Source: Clostridiales bacterium
GTDB lineage: Bacteria; Bacillota; Clostridia; Saccharofermentanales; UBA5734
Reading direction: 5' to 3'
Assembly: GCA_007135995.1 (NCBI GenBank)
Contig: SLHU01000143.1
Coordinates: 1-6,511, forward strand
DNA length: 6,511 nucleotides
In this document: positions 5,984 through 6,511 of the stretch, piece by piece
Numbering within the stretch: position 1 is the first letter of the stretch
How the letters are laid out: each line of letters opens with the position of its first letter
Notes under the pieces: generated by a model
Told to the model about the DNA's origin: nothing
Databases searched by the model: none
What the model saw: only the letters and a program-made list of their open reading frames with translations
Program-made: the position numbers and the translations under genes

Positions 5984-6511
5984 TTAGCGCTCAATTCTTG
6001 CTGATACAGCTTCTACCCGGCTGACACGCACCTGAACCTGGCCAACCTGGATACCCGTATATCGTTCTATATCTTTCTTGATCCTGTCCTGAACTTTTGA
6101 CATCATCGCCGGTACTTCTACATCAGAATACAAAACAGTCGTCAGCATAATCCTCAGTTTATCACCTTTAAAAGGCGCAACTCTTGCTTTTGCCGATTTA
6201 ATGCCGCACTGTGCTGAACGGGCGGCGTTCAGCGCGATACTTTCGATTGCGTCAACACCAATATCAATACTGCCTATGTCTGTGCTGCGGATTCTTGTTT
6301 TATTGAGCCGACCGCTCATAATGCCGTAAACCATGGCAGCCAGACAAATGACCAGCACCACGAGCCAGAAAATAATCATTGAGAGCCTGGCTGAAGCCTG
6401 TTCTGTAAGCCGCGTAATCATCAGGATCATCCCGCTCAAAACGTCAGGACTGATCATCATCAGCAGAAAAACCAGCGAAAACACAGCAAGTATAAAAAAA
6501 AAAAGAATAAA
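5984..6511 (-). CDS. amaP: Alkaline shock response membrane anchor protein AmaP (5' end beyond window)
   Basis: AmaP anchors Asp23-family proteins to the membrane and shares their fold. Visible are 175 residues: the first membrane helix, entering from the right edge as FILFFFILAVFSLVFLLMMI; a second helix (IIFWLVVLVICLAAMVYGI); and an Asp23/Gls24-like domain with the typical phrases IDIGVDAIESIALNAARSA, KLRIMLTTVLY and YTGIQVGQVQVRV. A GTG at 6484 is a possible in-frame start, but it has no ribosome site and would cut the first helix in half. The frame stays open upstream to 6511, so I treat the gene as truncated by the window. The coding strand has a run of 11 T (6494-6504) inside the first helix. 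The gene ends two bases before the DUF2273 gene; asp23 itself would be expected nearby outside the window. Confidence 0.85.
   Translation of the reverse strand, partial: FILFFFILAVFSLVFLLMMISPDVLSGMILMITRLTEQASARLSMIIFWLVVLVICLAAMVYGIMSGRLNKTRIRSTDIGSIDIGVDAIESIALNAARSAQCGIKSAKARVAPFKGDKLRIMLTTVLYSDVEVPAMMSKVQDRIKKDIERYTGIQVGQVQVRVSRVEAVSARIER

Noticed and set aside
5984..6484. amaP starting at GTG 6484.
   Set aside because: No ribosome site precedes it, it would bisect the first membrane helix, and the frame stays open with hydrophobic codons to the window edge.

Overview
The window is a compact block of minus-strand genes from a Bacillota (Firmicutes) chromosome. The base composition looks close to balanced by eye. 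The assignment rests on the pairing of an AmaP-type alkaline-shock membrane anchor with a DUF2273 protein, followed by the order nusB - xseA - xseB - ispA - dxs, which is familiar from Clostridia, Negativicutes and relatives. I cannot place it below phylum. There are no mobile elements, RNA genes, CRISPR arrays or other accessory features.

Layout, read right to left in the direction of transcription: amaP (5' end lost beyond the right edge, 6511-5984); DUF2273 protein (5981-5745); nusB (5717-5307); xseA (5310-4084), interrupted by one in-frame TGA; xseB (4094-3495), with an unusually long acidic N-terminus; ispA (3475-2576); and dxs (2553-628). Gaps within this run are 2, 27, -4, -11, 19 and 22 bases, so it is almost certainly one operon with several translationally coupled junctions. 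A 250-base intergenic region (377-627) follows. It holds an imperfect stem-loop and a good sigma-A type promoter. That promoter drives a cytidylate kinase-like gene (376-1) that runs off the left edge.

The genes cover several housekeeping tasks. The membrane pair belongs to the Asp23/AmaP envelope-stress system. NusB acts in rRNA antitermination. XseA and XseB form exonuclease VII. Dxs makes DXP, the first MEP-pathway intermediate, and IspA condenses the IPP and DMAPP that the pathway yields into farnesyl diphosphate, the precursor of undecaprenyl lipid carriers. I see no new multi-gene system. The points most worth a second look are the single nonsense codon in xseA, at a site where the rest of the protein, including its catalytic residues, is intact and in frame, and the roughly 120-residue acidic extension on XseB.
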